This document shows positions 15,278 to 26,000 of a stretch of DNA of 64,000 bases, in pieces. The stretch spans positions 22,994 to 86,993 of the forward strand of contig CALFWO010000033.1 in assembly GCA_937928045.1 (NCBI GenBank). The letters run 5' to 3'. The notes under the pieces were generated by a model that made no database searches, was not told the DNA's origin, and saw nothing but the letters and a program-made list of their open reading frames with translations. The position numbers and the translations under genes are program-made. The DNA is from an uncultured Saprospiraceae bacterium (GTDB lineage Bacteria > Bacteroidota > Bacteroidia > Chitinophagales > Saprospiraceae). Position 1 is the stretch's first letter, and each line of letters begins with the position of its first letter.

Positions 15278-16912
15278 TTAAGCACCAACCATTCCGTACA
15301 TCTCCTCTCGCTGCGCTCGTACTTCTTTGCTGGCCAAGTATTCATCAAAGGACATCAATTTGTCTAGAACTCCATTCGGTGTGATTTCAATGATTCGATT
15401 ACAAACCGTATTCATCAATTTATGATCATGAGAGCTTACAATTAGGTTCCCCTTGAAATCAACCAAGCCATTATTTAATGCAGTAATAGATTCTAGATCC
15501 AAGTGATTTGTAGGTTCATCTAATAGTAAAAAGTTAGGTTGCGCCAACATCGTTTTACTAAGCATACAACGAACTTTTTCTCCTCCGGAAAGTACACTAG
15601 ACATCTTGAAAACTTCTTCTCCTGAGAACAACATTCGACCTAAGAATCCACGAATGAATTGCTCATCTTTTTCTTCGGAATATTGACGTAACCAATTAAT
15701 CAAATCAATATCCTGACTACCAGAAAAATATTCCATGTTCTCATTCGGTAGATAATCTTTGCTAATCGTTTGCCCCCATTCAATGGTGCCACCATCAGCT
15801 TGATCTTTTCCAGCGAGAATTTCATAGAAGGTCGTCAAGACATTACTTTGTCTACTGATCAGTCCTATTTTTTCATCCTTATTCATGGTGAAGTCAATAT
15901 TGCCAAAAAGCAAATTTCCTTCTGCATCCGATTTGGAAAGTTTATCAACTTTCAATATTTGATCTCCAACTTCTCTTTCTGAAGTCCAAGAAATAAATGG
16001 ATACTTTCTTGAAGAAGGTTTGATTTCTTCTAAGTTTAGTTTATCCAATGCTTTCTTTCTACTCGTCGCTTGCTTCGACTTAGAGGCATTTGCTGAGAAT
16101 CTAGAAATAAATTCCATCATCTCCTTTCGCTTTTGCTCTGTCTTCTTATTCTTGTTGGCCATTTGCGCAGCCATCAATTGTGAAGACTCATACCAGAAAG
16201 TATAGTTCCCCGTGTAGATTTTAATCTGGGCAAAATCAATATCCACGGTATGTGTACATACCATGTCCAAGAAATATCTATCGTGACTTACTACTATTAC
16301 AGTATTTTTAAAACCTGCTAAGAAATCAGCTAACCAAGTTACCGTCACTGCATCCAAATCGTTCGTAGGCTCATCCAATAAGAGCAAATCAGGATCGCCG
16401 AATAGAGCTTGCGCTAGAAGTACTTTTACTTTTTCAGGTCCTGTAAGCTCTCCAACATTTTTGTAATGAAGATCTTCTTTCACACCAAGGTTACTCAATA
16501 ATTCGGCAGCATTACTTTCTGCTTCCCAACCACCCATTTCACCATAAGTGTTTTCTAAATCAGCGGCTCTCAATCCTTCTGCCTCAGTGGCATCTGGATT
16601 CATGTAGATGGCATTTTTTTCTACATTAATGTCATACATTTCTTTATGACCCATCAATACAGTATCCAGAACTTGCTTCTCCTCATATTCGAAATGGTTC
16701 TGCTTAAGCACCGCCATTCGATTGCCCGGTTCAAGACCAACGGTTCCTCTATTAGGATCTATTTCGCCAGAAAGAATTTTTAGAAAAGTAGATTTACCCG
16801 CTCCATTAGCGCCAATAACTCCGTAACAATTGCCACGGGTAAAGTTCAAATTGACTTCATCAAAAAGGACACGCTTTCCATATTGGAGGCCGACATCGGA
16901 TACATTTAGCAT
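15278..16912 (-). CDS. ABC-F family ATPase (YbiT-like ribosome-associated factor)
   Basis: Two ABC domains with no membrane part, joined by a basic helical linker (about residues 240-310), the plan of ABC-F translation factors that bind the ribosomal E site. The first domain has an intact Walker A (GANGAGKST, about 34-42) and Walker B (LLLLDEPTNDLD), but an unusual signature LTGPEKVK in place of LSGGQ. The second domain has a good signature (LSGGEKVR) and Walker B (FLLLDEPTNHLD), but its Walker A position reads ISRQSNVLTTFYEI, with no P-loop Lys. Such divergence occurs in the YbiT-like branch. It probably protects or resets stalled ribosomes. It is transcribed towards its own terminator. Confidence 0.88.
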   Translation of the reverse strand: MLNVSDVGLQYGKRVLFDEVNLNFTRGNCYGVIGANGAGKSTFLKILSGEIDPNRGTVGLEPGNRMAVLKQNHFEYEEKQVLDTVLMGHKEMYDINVEKNAIYMNPDATEAEGLRAADLENTYGEMGGWEAESNAAELLSNLGVKEDLHYKNVGELTGPEKVKVLLAQALFGDPDLLLLDEPTNDLDAVTVTWLADFLAGFKNTVIVVSHDRYFLDMVCTHTVDIDFAQIKIYTGNYTFWYESSQLMAAQMANKNKKTEQKRKEMMEFISRFSANASKSKQATSRKKALDKLNLEEIKPSSRKYPFISWTSEREVGDQILKVDKLSKSDAEGNLLFGNIDFTMNKDEKIGLISRQSNVLTTFYEILAGKDQADGGTIEWGQTISKDYLPNENMEYFSGSQDIDLINWLRQYSEEKDEQFIRGFLGRMLFSGEEVFKMSSVLSGGEKVRCMLSKTMLAQPNFLLLDEPTNHLDLESITALNNGLVDFKGNLIVSSHDHKLMNTVCNRIIEITPNGVLDKLMSFDEYLASKEVRAQREEMYGMVGA

Positions 16913-17003
16913 GATCTGTAAGTTTGGTAGTATAAAAAAGTGAGCTACTCTAAGTGAAAATACTTCCTTAATTTCAAAGGAGTGTATTTGTCTATAAACA
17001 CAA

Positions 17004-17035
17004 ATCGTGTGATAAGTAGCTACATATCACACGAT
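17004..17035 (-). terminator. Hairpin downstream of rpsU
   Basis: Perfect 10-bp arms ATCGTGTGAT / ATCACACGAT with a 12-nt loop, beginning 28 nt after the rpsU stop. The following T-tract is poor, so it may be a weak terminator or an mRNA-stabilising hairpin. Confidence 0.5.
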
Positions 17036-17062
17036 CAGGAAAAGTTCAAATACAGAATTTAA

Positions 17063-17251
17063 TTAGTCTTGTCCGTATTTTTCAAGAATGTACCTAGCTT
17101 TAAGTACTTCCTTTCTTCTTAGGACAGAAGGTTTAACGAAATGCTTTCGAGCACGCAATTGCTTAGTTACACCTACTTTTTGGTGCTTTCTTTTGTAGCG
17201 CTTTAGCGCTTTGTCAATTGATTCGCCGTCTTTAACGTCAATAATTAGCAT
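17063..17251 (-). CDS. rpsU: 30S ribosomal protein S21
   Basis: Small, very basic protein of 62 residues. The conserved core (DGESIDKALKRYKRKHQK, then RRKEVLKARYILEK) is diagnostic of S21, which binds the 30S platform next to the anti-Shine-Dalgarno end of 16S rRNA. The Bacteroidota form is slightly shorter than that of E. coli. It is a single gene with a perfect -7 box at 17333-17340 and an 81-nt gap from that box to the ATG. Confidence 0.97.
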   Translation of the reverse strand: MLIIDVKDGESIDKALKRYKRKHQKVGVTKQLRARKHFVKPSVLRRKEVLKARYILEKYGQD

Positions 17252-17727
17252 AAAACTGTTTTTCTTAATTGAACTTTTCTAATGTTTCCAAGGGTTTTGG
17301 ACCCTATCAAATGTATTTATACAAATGGAGTGCAAAAGTACGCAATATCTTTAATAGATGGAATAGTTGAAATTGAATTTTTCAATATTATTTCATTTTT
17401 TTTTCATTTTCATTCTTTTTTCGCAGTGCCAGCCTAAAAATCACATTTTTGTCAATTGATTTGCCAGTTATTAATTAATTCATTGACATTCAGTGGTTAA
17501 TATTCTTGCTGGATATAACCATTTCAACGGACCTTTTTCCTTCAGTCCACATAACATTATTTAGGGATAAAAAAACATTGATTGTGACCAAAGCTGTGAC
17601 ATGCTTTGGCTCGTAGTTTGTAATAGCAGAGCTGTCTTAAACCATGATGTATTATAACCGATAGTTAAAGTAAAACCTCCAAAACCACGTGTAAAAACAC
17701 AATTCAAACACATTATAACTTAAACTA
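17252..17727. other. Divergent intergenic region between rpsU and a large secreted-protein gene
   Basis: Contains the rpsU -7 box (minus strand, 17333-17340, GTACTTTTGC context) and, near the other end, a perfect 7-bp hairpin CCAAAGC-tgtgacat-GCTTTGG at 17588-17609, about 120 nt ahead of the ATG at 17728. The rest is AT-rich with no gene or RNA I recognise. No clear -7 box for the rightward gene was found. Confidence 0.5.
17333..17340 (-). promoter_or_regulatory. -7 promoter box for rpsU
   Basis: Minus strand TACTTTTG followed by C, a perfect TAnnTTTG match. Confidence 0.55.
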
Positions 17728-20700
17728 ATGGTTAAATCATTTACCTTAAAAGGATTTTCATTCCTTTTCCTTTTTTTTACTTTCTTAATTTTTAGTGACA
17801 AAGCTCGGGCCGAAGGAACAAAACAATTGGCTCCCGCTCAGACGGATACGGTTCAGTTATATTCGAACAGCAGTAACTATTACAACTTTGCTAGGTACGG
17901 TAGTTCAGATAACGAACGATTGTATATTCATATAGCGGATCCAGAGAACGAACAAGTATTTTTTGGATTTTCCCAAGCAAGAAATTCCATAACAACTACA
18001 AGTTCATATTTGGATAGTTACTTCAGAGTGATGAAACCCGATGGAACGATAGCTCGACCAGCAGAATTGATTTCGGCGGCTACTGCAAACCTTGATTCCT
18101 GGACTTTGTGTCAAGAAGGACCAGATGCCATAGCCAGTGCAGGTGGATATTCGCCATGGACATTTGATCCATCTGGTATGCCAGCAGGTGATTATTATAT
18201 AGAATTTAATAGAAATCAGGACTCCTATTCTTCTGGTGCCATGGCTTTTGATTATTTCGATATCACAGTTGCTACTACTGGAGCAAATCCTTCTGCAATT
18301 GATGGTCGTGTATTCGCAAAGAATTGGGGTTTTGCTGCTCCTCCTGAAACACCAACTCACCCCGTTTACGGCAGCTATTCAAGACCATTTAACGGAGCAT
18401 TTTTTGTGCTGACGCAAGAAGGTTATGTGTCTAAAATTGATTTTGCTAATGCCGGATTTCAACCTTGGGCATTTAATATCTCTTTGAATAAAAAAGGTAC
18501 TTCCTTGGAAAATTCCCCAATGATTAACCGAGGTTCAGTCCTAAATGAAAAAGCAAATAATCCACAATATCCTATTTATATAAATGATCCAGATGCAACT
18601 GTTTATCCAAGCGGAACCTATGGACAATTACTTCAAGATTCTACCGAAATATCAGGTTGTTCACTCATTGGATATACGATAAAAACGGTTACCACTAATA
18701 CTGGAGTAATAGACTTTTTATTGGATCAAGACCAAACATCAGGAGTCGGAATTTATGATCCTGGAACAGCGGATAGATTGATTTCATTTTATGTTGATCA
18801 GCAAGCCACGGATACCGTTCCAGGTATGTACACACGTTATGTTCCATGGGATGGATTAGATGGTTTGGGGAATACGGTTTCGCAAGCATCCATTAATGTT
18901 AATGTAATATTCTCCCAAGGTGGAAATCATATTCCAATTTATGATGCAGAATATTTATTAAATGGGTTTTCGACTGAAATTGTTAGGCCTGCTCCTCCCG
19001 TAAGTTATGTTTTGAAGCATTATTATGATGACCTAGAAATTCCTACCGGAGTACAAAATTTTGTTGGCTGTGCACCTGGATGTCATACTTGGAATGATTT
19101 TAATTTTGGAAATAAAAATACAATCAATACTTGGTGGTTTGCCAATCAAGAATTCCAGATCGAAGCTATGCCAATTGTAGAAGATTGCGGTCCTGATACC
19201 GATGGAGATGGTGTTGTTGATGCAATTGACAAAGATTGGGATAATGATGGTATTCCAAATATATTGGAAGCCTGTGTTTCTCCATATCAGCAGTCATTAG
19301 ATATTGAAATTCTTTTGGATGAAAACCCTGCTGAAACTTCATGGTCGCTAGTGGACATGAATGGAACAACGGTGATGAGTGGAAGTGGATATTCAATCCA
19401 AGAAGAATTAATTATGGTTACTTATACTGGAGATTTAGAGGGCCTAACATTTACAATTAACGACACAGGTGCAGATGGAATTTTAGATGGTTATTATAAA
19501 CTTACCGCCGGTATTCACACTTACGGAACAACTTACAATGGAAGCTTTGGTACCAACGCAAGTTTAGTAACAGATGAACTTATTTCTATGCAATGTCTTA
19601 ATGGTCTGGATCCTACCAAAGATAACGACAATGATGGAATCATAGATTATAAAGATATTGATTATTGTACGCTTAACAGCTTTGGGATTTGTGAGGCATT
19701 AGATTTAGATAATGATGGCATTCCATCATTCTTGGATTTGGATGGTGATAATGATGGTATTCCAGATATTGTTGAAAGTGGAAATATTGATGAAAACAAT
19801 GATGGTATGGTAGATTTTGCCACGACCGGAGATCCTTTAACTATGGTCGACACAGACATGGATGGATTGGCAGACATTGCTGATCTAAATGATGGAGGAA
19901 CTTATTTTTACCCAGATACCGACGGAGATGGAAAGGTTGATTTATTTGACTTGGATGCTGATGGAGATGGACTTTCAGATCTTGTAGAAGTGAACGGCGT
20001 GGATTCTAATGGGAATGGAATTGTTGATGAAATCGATGCAGGAGGAACTCCTGATGCCGACAATAATGGCTGGGCAGATGTTTATGCTATCAATCCACTT
20101 GTAGATGAATCACTATTAGATCCTAATATCAATACCGATGGAGATGCGGTGCCGAATCATTTGGATATAGATTCCGATAATGATGGAATTACCGATGTTA
20201 TTGAATCTGGAAACATGGATGGAAACATGGATGGCATGGCTGATGATGGAACAGCTTCGGGAACAGTAGTTGATACTAACGGTGATGGTTGGGACGATAG
20301 TCATGACGATGGTATTACTGCTACTATTGCAGATGGCTCTGGTGATGTCAATACTTTCCCTGACTTTGTTTCGGGCTCCGGCAATGATGACTTCGATGGA
20401 GATGGAATTCCAAATTGGCTTGATATAGATGCAGATAATGATGGAATAATTGATGAAATTGAAGGCGTCTGTAGCGTAAATTGTGTGGACCAATCTGGAA
20501 CTTTAGTTGATGCCAATGGCAACGGACTTTGGGATGTTTATGAAGGTCTTTTGGATTCAAATGAACCTGGAGGAACTAATGTTGGGGTGAATCCTAACAT
20601 GGATGATGACGACTTAGTCGATTCTGATCCAGATTTCTTGGACTTGAATGCCGATGAAGATGCAGCTTTTGATTGGATAGAAGGTTATGATGCAGATATG

Positions 20701-21564
20701 GATGGAAATGCTATTGATGACTTATTAGAATATGCTACAGATTATAACGCCAATAGTGGCGCGGTTCCAGCACCGTTTAATAATGCCTTAGATTCAGATA
20801 ATGATGGTATTCCAAATTGGATGGATAATTTAGCTGGCCCCGGTTATACCGCGGCTCAACATCCTCCGTTTTTAGACCCCTCTAATAATCAATATTGGAT
20901 AGATATTGATGGCAATGGATTAGCAGATATTTTTGATCCTGCTCAAGGTGGAACTGCAGCGCCTACGCCAAATGCAAATGGAGGAGATATGGACTGGAGA
21001 GATACGAGTACAGAGACATCACTACCACTTAGTTTGGTTTTCTTTGAAGTGAAAAATGACGATTGTATAAATCGAATATCGTGGATTACTGAGCAAGAAT
21101 ATGCAGTAGAAGAATTAATCCTAGAACGAAGTTTGAATGGTGTTGATTTTATATCTATTGCAACTTTCTCTGCAAAAGGATCCGATCGTAATATTTATGA
21201 ATTTAATGATGAACATGTAGAGCAAAAACTTTACTATCGTCTCAGAATCGTTGAACTTAGTCGTCAAGAGTCGTATTCAAAAGTAGTTGGAGTAAATTCA
21301 GATTGCTTTGAATCATCTGTTGCAATTTATCCAAATCCAGTAGGATTAAGTACGGATTTGAATATTGAGTTAAACGGTGTAACAGGTAATGTTGAAATAA
21401 AAGTTTTGGATAATATTGGAAGATTGATTTACACAGATCAACTAATTACTAGATCAGATGAAAACTTCATCCTTCTACCAACTAAAGCCTTAACGGTTGG
21501 ACTTTTTCATCTACAAATTACTAATGGATTTAAATCAGTATCAACTTCATTTATCGTTAAGTAA
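17728..21564 (+). CDS. Large T9SS-secreted protein with Asp-rich Ca2+-binding (thrombospondin type 3-like) repeats
   Basis: A signal peptide (residues 1-28, ending KARA) precedes an N-terminal region of about 450 residues I do not recognise. From about residue 490 to 1077 come many Asp-rich loops of the forms DTDGDGVVDAIDKDWDNDG, DLDNDGIPSFLDLDGDNDG and DADNDGIIDEIEG, which in thrombospondin type 3 repeats each bind Ca2+. The last 230 residues hold a beta-sandwich (LSLVFFEVKNDDCINRISWI) and a type A T9SS sorting domain (IYPNPVGLSTDLNIEL ... GLFHLQITN). It is probably a rod-like cell-surface protein stiffened by calcium. It converges with the FKBP gene and shares its bidirectional terminator. 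Confidence 0.85.
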   Translation: MVKSFTLKGFSFLFLFFTFLIFSDKARAEGTKQLAPAQTDTVQLYSNSSNYYNFARYGSSDNERLYIHIADPENEQVFFGFSQARNSITTTSSYLDSYFRVMKPDGTIARPAELISAATANLDSWTLCQEGPDAIASAGGYSPWTFDPSGMPAGDYYIEFNRNQDSYSSGAMAFDYFDITVATTGANPSAIDGRVFAKNWGFAAPPETPTHPVYGSYSRPFNGAFFVLTQEGYVSKIDFANAGFQPWAFNISLNKKGTSLENSPMINRGSVLNEKANNPQYPIYINDPDATVYPSGTYGQLLQDSTEISGCSLIGYTIKTVTTNTGVIDFLLDQDQTSGVGIYDPGTADRLISFYVDQQATDTVPGMYTRYVPWDGLDGLGNTVSQASINVNVIFSQGGNHIPIYDAEYLLNGFSTEIVRPAPPVSYVLKHYYDDLEIPTGVQNFVGCAPGCHTWNDFNFGNKNTINTWWFANQEFQIEAMPIVEDCGPDTDGDGVVDAIDKDWDNDGIPNILEACVSPYQQSLDIEILLDENPAETSWSLVDMNGTTVMSGSGYSIQEELIMVTYTGDLEGLTFTINDTGADGILDGYYKLTAGIHTYGTTYNGSFGTNASLVTDELISMQCLNGLDPTKDNDNDGIIDYKDIDYCTLNSFGICEALDLDNDGIPSFLDLDGDNDGIPDIVESGNIDENNDGMVDFATTGDPLTMVDTDMDGLADIADLNDGGTYFYPDTDGDGKVDLFDLDADGDGLSDLVEVNGVDSNGNGIVDEIDAGGTPDADNNGWADVYAINPLVDESLLDPNINTDGDAVPNHLDIDSDNDGITDVIESGNMDGNMDGMADDGTASGTVVDTNGDGWDDSHDDGITATIADGSGDVNTFPDFVSGSGNDDFDGDGIPNWLDIDADNDGIIDEIEGVCSVNCVDQSGTLVDANGNGLWDVYEGLLDSNEPGGTNVGVNPNMDDDDLVDSDPDFLDLNADEDAAFDWIEGYDADMDGNAIDDLLEYATDYNANSGAVPAPFNNALDSDNDGIPNWMDNLAGPGYTAAQHPPFLDPSNNQYWIDIDGNGLADIFDPAQGGTAAPTPNANGGDMDWRDTSTETSLPLSLVFFEVKNDDCINRISWITEQEYAVEELILERSLNGVDFISIATFSAKGSDRNIYEFNDEHVEQKLYYRLRIVELSRQESYSKVVGVNSDCFESSVAIYPNPVGLSTDLNIELNGVTGNVEIKVLDNIGRLIYTDQLITRSDENFILLPTKALTVGLFHLQITNGFKSVSTSFIVK

Positions 21565-21582
21565 AATTGATTTTTGACTAAT

Positions 21583-21623
21583 AAAAAGGGTTGAAATTTT
21601 ATAAATAATTTCAACCCTTTTTT
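21583..21623. terminator. Bidirectional intrinsic terminator
   Basis: AAAAAGGGTTGAAATT / AATTTCAACCCTTTTTT stem with an 8-nt loop between two convergent genes; A-run and T-run allow use from both sides. Confidence 0.88.
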
Positions 21624-21647
21624 GATTCATTAATCTTAAAACAAAAA

Positions 21648-22571
21648 TTAATTTGGTGTCTCCAGTTTCAGTACTTTAATCTTAAAAATCAAAACAGAAT
21701 TGCCAGGGATGTTTACTTTTTCATCCCGAATAGGTCTAGGGCCGTAAGCCAGTTGTGAGGGAATAAAAAGATAGCCTTCGCTTCCTTTTTTAAAGTGTAA
21801 TAATCCTTCTTCCCATCCTGGTATTGTTTTCTTGTTTCCAAGTACGAACTCAAACGGGGCTTTATCTTTATTCGAATCGAAAATGGCACCATCGAGTAGT
21901 TCTCCGGTATATTCTACCGCGATTTTGTCACCTTCTCTGGCCAAATTACCTTTTCCTTTTTTCTTCAAACAATAACTCAAACCTGAAGGCAGTCGATTAA
22001 CCTTGAATTTATTTTTTCGCGCGTAATTTGCGATTAAAACTTTATCTGTTTCAAGTTGGTTTCTTTTTTCTTTCTCAAATTTTGCTCTGGCTGCTGCTTC
22101 TTGCCTTTTCATATAATCATCATAACCATCCTGATCCATAATATCGATCAAGGTGATTTCAAACATTAGATCAGCGTTTTCTGGAATTACATTTCCAACA
22201 CCACGTTTACCATATGCCAAGGCACTTGGAACGATTAATTTACCCGTGTCGCCTTTTCTAAAAAATAGCAATCCCTTTTCCCAGCCTTGAATAACTTGTC
22301 TTCGACCTAATTGGAATACCAACGGTTCACTTTTTGGCGAGGCATCAAATTGCTTTCCATTTAGCAATTTTCCGACATACTTGACCACGATATAATCCCC
22401 CTCTTTTGGTTGAATTCCGTTACCAGCTCCTTCAATTTCATAGTAAATGCCTTCCGATGTGGATTGAGGTTGTTTCAATTCACTTTTTACGTAGTCCGCT
22501 ATTGATTGACCAGTTACTTCAAAGGTCAAGCAAATAAAAATGATGAAAATTGAAATGTATTTTATTTTCAT
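21648..22571 (-). CDS. Exported peptidyl-prolyl isomerase with two FKBP domains
   Basis: Two FKBP-type domains (about residues 40-135 and 200-305) follow a signal peptide (ending EVTGQ). Each shows the family hallmarks: VKYVGKLLNGKQFDAS and VEYTGELLDGAIFDSN, then VIQGWEKGLL and TIPGWEEGLL, then SALAYGKRGVGNVIP and SQLAYGPRPIRDEKVNIP. They are joined by a charged helical linker (about 140-180). The protein probably assists folding of exported proteins in the periplasm, useful next to so many large secreted substrates. The start is the ATG at 22571; a TTG six bases upstream is in frame but less likely. Confidence 0.88.
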   Translation of the reverse strand: MKIKYISIFIIFICLTFEVTGQSIADYVKSELKQPQSTSEGIYYEIEGAGNGIQPKEGDYIVVKYVGKLLNGKQFDASPKSEPLVFQLGRRQVIQGWEKGLLFFRKGDTGKLIVPSALAYGKRGVGNVIPENADLMFEITLIDIMDQDGYDDYMKRQEAAARAKFEKEKRNQLETDKVLIANYARKNKFKVNRLPSGLSYCLKKKGKGNLAREGDKIAVEYTGELLDGAIFDSNKDKAPFEFVLGNKKTIPGWEEGLLHFKKGSEGYLFIPSQLAYGPRPIRDEKVNIPGNSVLIFKIKVLKLETPN

Positions 22572-22621
22572 AATCAATTGACTATAAGTGTAATATTATA
22601 ACTGAGGGTACAATTTAATGA

Positions 22622-22629
22622 CAAAAATA
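22622..22629 (-). promoter_or_regulatory. -7 promoter box for the FKBP gene
   Basis: Minus strand TATTTTTG, a perfect TAnnTTTG match about 50 nt ahead of the ATG at 22571; no -33 TTG at standard spacing. Confidence 0.4.
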
Positions 22630-22819
22630 GCTTGAAAATTGTTTTCCCCTGCATCCTTTTTTTCAACTACTCGTACAAATTAGCGCGAAAACTATGTGTT
22701 TTATACCACATAAAAGGTATAAATGTTTACCGCAGTTTATAATTCCTTCAATAGGAATTGGTTTTCGCCGCGCAAAATTTATGAGCTGCCTTTGAAACAG
22801 GTAGTCACATCCTAAAACC

Positions 22820-22924
22820 GTATTCCCTCAAACCGTAAAGGTTGTAATGGTCCTCGCATTGCAACAGTTTCTTCATTGGAGATCTTGATCTCACGACTCC
22901 AAGAAACTGTCTAGGCGGGAATAC
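22820..22924 (+). ncRNA. Candidate structured RNA with a three-way junction, upstream of a large surface-protein gene
   Basis: Within the 443-bp divergent gap, three helices nest. P1 pairs GTATTCCC (22820-22827) with GGGAATAC (22917-22924). P2 pairs GTTGTAATG (22841-22849) with CATTGCAAC (22857-22865), one G-U pair. P3 pairs AGTTTC and TTGGAG (22866-22871, 22876-22881) with CTCCAA and GAAACT (22897-22908). P2 and P3 abut. The element ends 90 nt before the ATG at 23015. It matches no riboswitch class I know. The strand is an assumption, since no promoter was found. Confidence 0.4.
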
Positions 22925-23014
22925 AGCACATCCACATTAACAAATTTTTTTTAATCCGCTTACTCACACCTGTGTGTGGGTCTGTGAAATTATTAAACCC
23001 AATTTTATTCTAAA

Positions 23015-26000
23015 ATGATGAAAAATTATTACTCATTTAGTCGCACGTTTAAGTTGTGTGCACTAATCTTGCTAACCTTCACAGGTGTGCAAAGTCTCTC
23101 GGCATTAAGTTGTTTCGGAGGCAAACAAGTTAGTATCAGTGGCTCACAATATGTTGTGACCGGTGAGGAAATTATTCAAAGTACAGACGTTACTGTCGTA
23201 AGCTTTACGGTGCGATTGGACGGAATGAACGGCCAACCAGTTCCTTCTGGAATTCTTACTTGTGATATGCTTTTAGGCGAACCTCGTACTATTTGGATGA
23301 TGGTAAATGTTCTAGAGGCAGATGGAAGCAGTAATAGCTGCATGAACACATTTACAATTACGGACAAGCTCGCACCAACAATTTCATGTGAAACGGCGGT
23401 TGTTGAGTGCGATGAACCATTTTCTAATGGCTATATCGATATTACAGATGTAAGCGACGCGTGTACTGGCGTAGCATCATTGACTGGAAATCCTTCAGCT
23501 GTTACTATGCTATCAAATTTCTTGGGAGCATTTGATCCTTTATCAGCTGATGTAAGCTTAGGAGGTGTTGTTGATTACGATCAATTCAATACTGAATTAA
23601 CGATCAATAGTGGAATGGCTACTGGGGGACCAGCTGATTGTTCTGAACTTGATGGAGAATGTGATGTTGTTTCAGTTTGTTATACAATTCCAGCTACTGG
23701 ACTCTTGGATTTTGTTTGGGAGAATTCAGCCACTGACCCGGCGGCCGATCCATTTGGATATAGTATAAATGGAAACAACACAGTTGGTACTTTGGCTGGC
23801 GGAATCGAGAGTATTGCGTTAGATGCTGGAGATGAATTTTGTTTTCTATTAGGTTCTAATGCCGATGGAGATGCTTTCGAAGCGGTAGTTTCTAATCTTG
23901 TTTATGCTTATGATGCACCAAATGATTGTGAAAACAATTATGAATTAATTCTTTGGACTGCAACTGATAACTTTGGAAACAGTTCAAGCTGCTATCAATT
24001 TATTACAAAAGAATATGTAGACGAAATCGCTTTTCCTGATGCCTTCGTTATCCAATGTGCTGATGCTTATCCAACTGATGCTGCTGGAAATCCTGATCCA
24101 AGTTTAACTGGAACTCCTGAAGGTTGTAATATATCTTATACATATACCGATGTAGTAATTCCAACTTTGGGATGCGCAGGTCAACCACTTTCTGGTTGTA
24201 CTAAGATTAACAGAACATGGCATGCTGTTAACAATTGCACAAACGTAAAAGAAACTGAATTACAGCAAATTTCAATAGTTGATAACGAAGCTCCAATATT
24301 TACTAATCTTCCTGCGACCATTACAGCAGGAACACGAGGAACTGAGTGTACGATAGAATTAAACTATCAACTTCCAATTCCAACTATTACAGATAACTGT
24401 TCTAGTTTTTCTGATTATACAGTTGTTACTAGTGTTGGAACAATTACAAATAATGTTTTGAGTGGAGTTCCTCCAGGACCATTTACATTGACTTATAGAG
24501 TTGAAGATTGTTGCGGAAATTCAAGAAATCAAACCGTGGAAGGAACTGTTGTTGACAACGCTCCTCCTTCAGCTGTATGTGAACAATTTTTTACGACAAG
24601 TTTAACAAATGACGGAACAAGTTTAGTATTTGCCTCAACTTTTGATGAAGGTTCTAATGACAATTGTAATCCTGTTTGGTTTAAGGCCATCAGAATGGAA
24701 GAGTCAGCATGTGCTGCTGAAAATGGAGATGATGATCTTGGGAAGTCTGGAAATCAGGTATATTTTGATGATGGTGTTTACTTCTGCTGTAATGATTTGA
24801 TGGCAGGAACCCATCAAGTTATTTTCAGAGTTTTTGATGTGAATCCTGGTGCTGGACCTGTAACGCCTAATCGTATGTTGGTTGGTGGTGATCTATTTGG
24901 ACACTACAATGATTGTATGGTAACAGTAACAGTTGAAGACAAAGCTCCGCCAACAATTTCTTGCCCAACTTCAGTAACGGTAAGTTGTGAATATTGGTTT
25001 GAATTGGATAATCTTTCAGCTTATTTTGGAACAGTTAGAACTGCTTCTGGAGATGTTCAAACAACGACAACAATGGATCCTGGAACAGGAAACAATGTTG
25101 TGGTAACAGATGGATTAGCTGCTGGAAATTGTATGCTTAATCCTCAAGAGCGCGCTGTTCAAGATTTGAGAAACGACTGTGGGTTGGGACAAATCATCAG
25201 AACTTTTGAAGTTGGAAATGGTAGTCAACAAAGAACTTGTACGCAGATAATTACGGTTGAAGATGCTACACCATTTAATTTAAGTAATATTTCTTGGCCA
25301 GCAGCAGAATTGAACTATTCAGATTGTATGCAAGCTACTGATCCTTCAGTAACAGGAACACCAACCATTACAGGCGACGGTGTTTGTGCTCAAGTTTCAG
25401 TTACTTACGACGATGAAGAATTTCCAGTAGAACCAAATTCTTGTTTCAAAGTAAAAAGAACTTGGACAGTGAAAGATATCTGTCAGCACGACGCTGATGA
25501 TGCAACAGCAGGAGTATGGACATTTATTCAAATTATTTCTGTAAAGAATAATATTGATCCAACATTTGCTTCATGTGATCCTATTGAAGCAAGTTGTGGA
25601 GGAGGTGAAATTACTTTCACACAAACTGTTGGTGACGACTGTACACCTGTAGCCGATTTGAGAGTTGATTTTAAAATCTTCTTAGATGGTGCTGCAAACG
25701 CAACTTATATCGGAGGAAATAATAATCCTTCTGCTGGAAGTGGTATGACATTAGTCAATTCTACTTATACTGATGCTGGATTGATTACGCTTGATCCATT
25801 AACATTGCCTGATGGTACGCACCGAATTTTATGGACGGTTGAAGATTTGTGCAGCAATCTTACTACTTGCTCACAAACTATAACTTCAGGTTCTGATAAT
25901 GAAGCTCCGCAATTGGATGTGAATAGCATTACAGTTAGTAACCTAAGTAATACCGTTAGTGGTTTTATCACAGCTTTTGATAACTGCCAACCTAACACAG

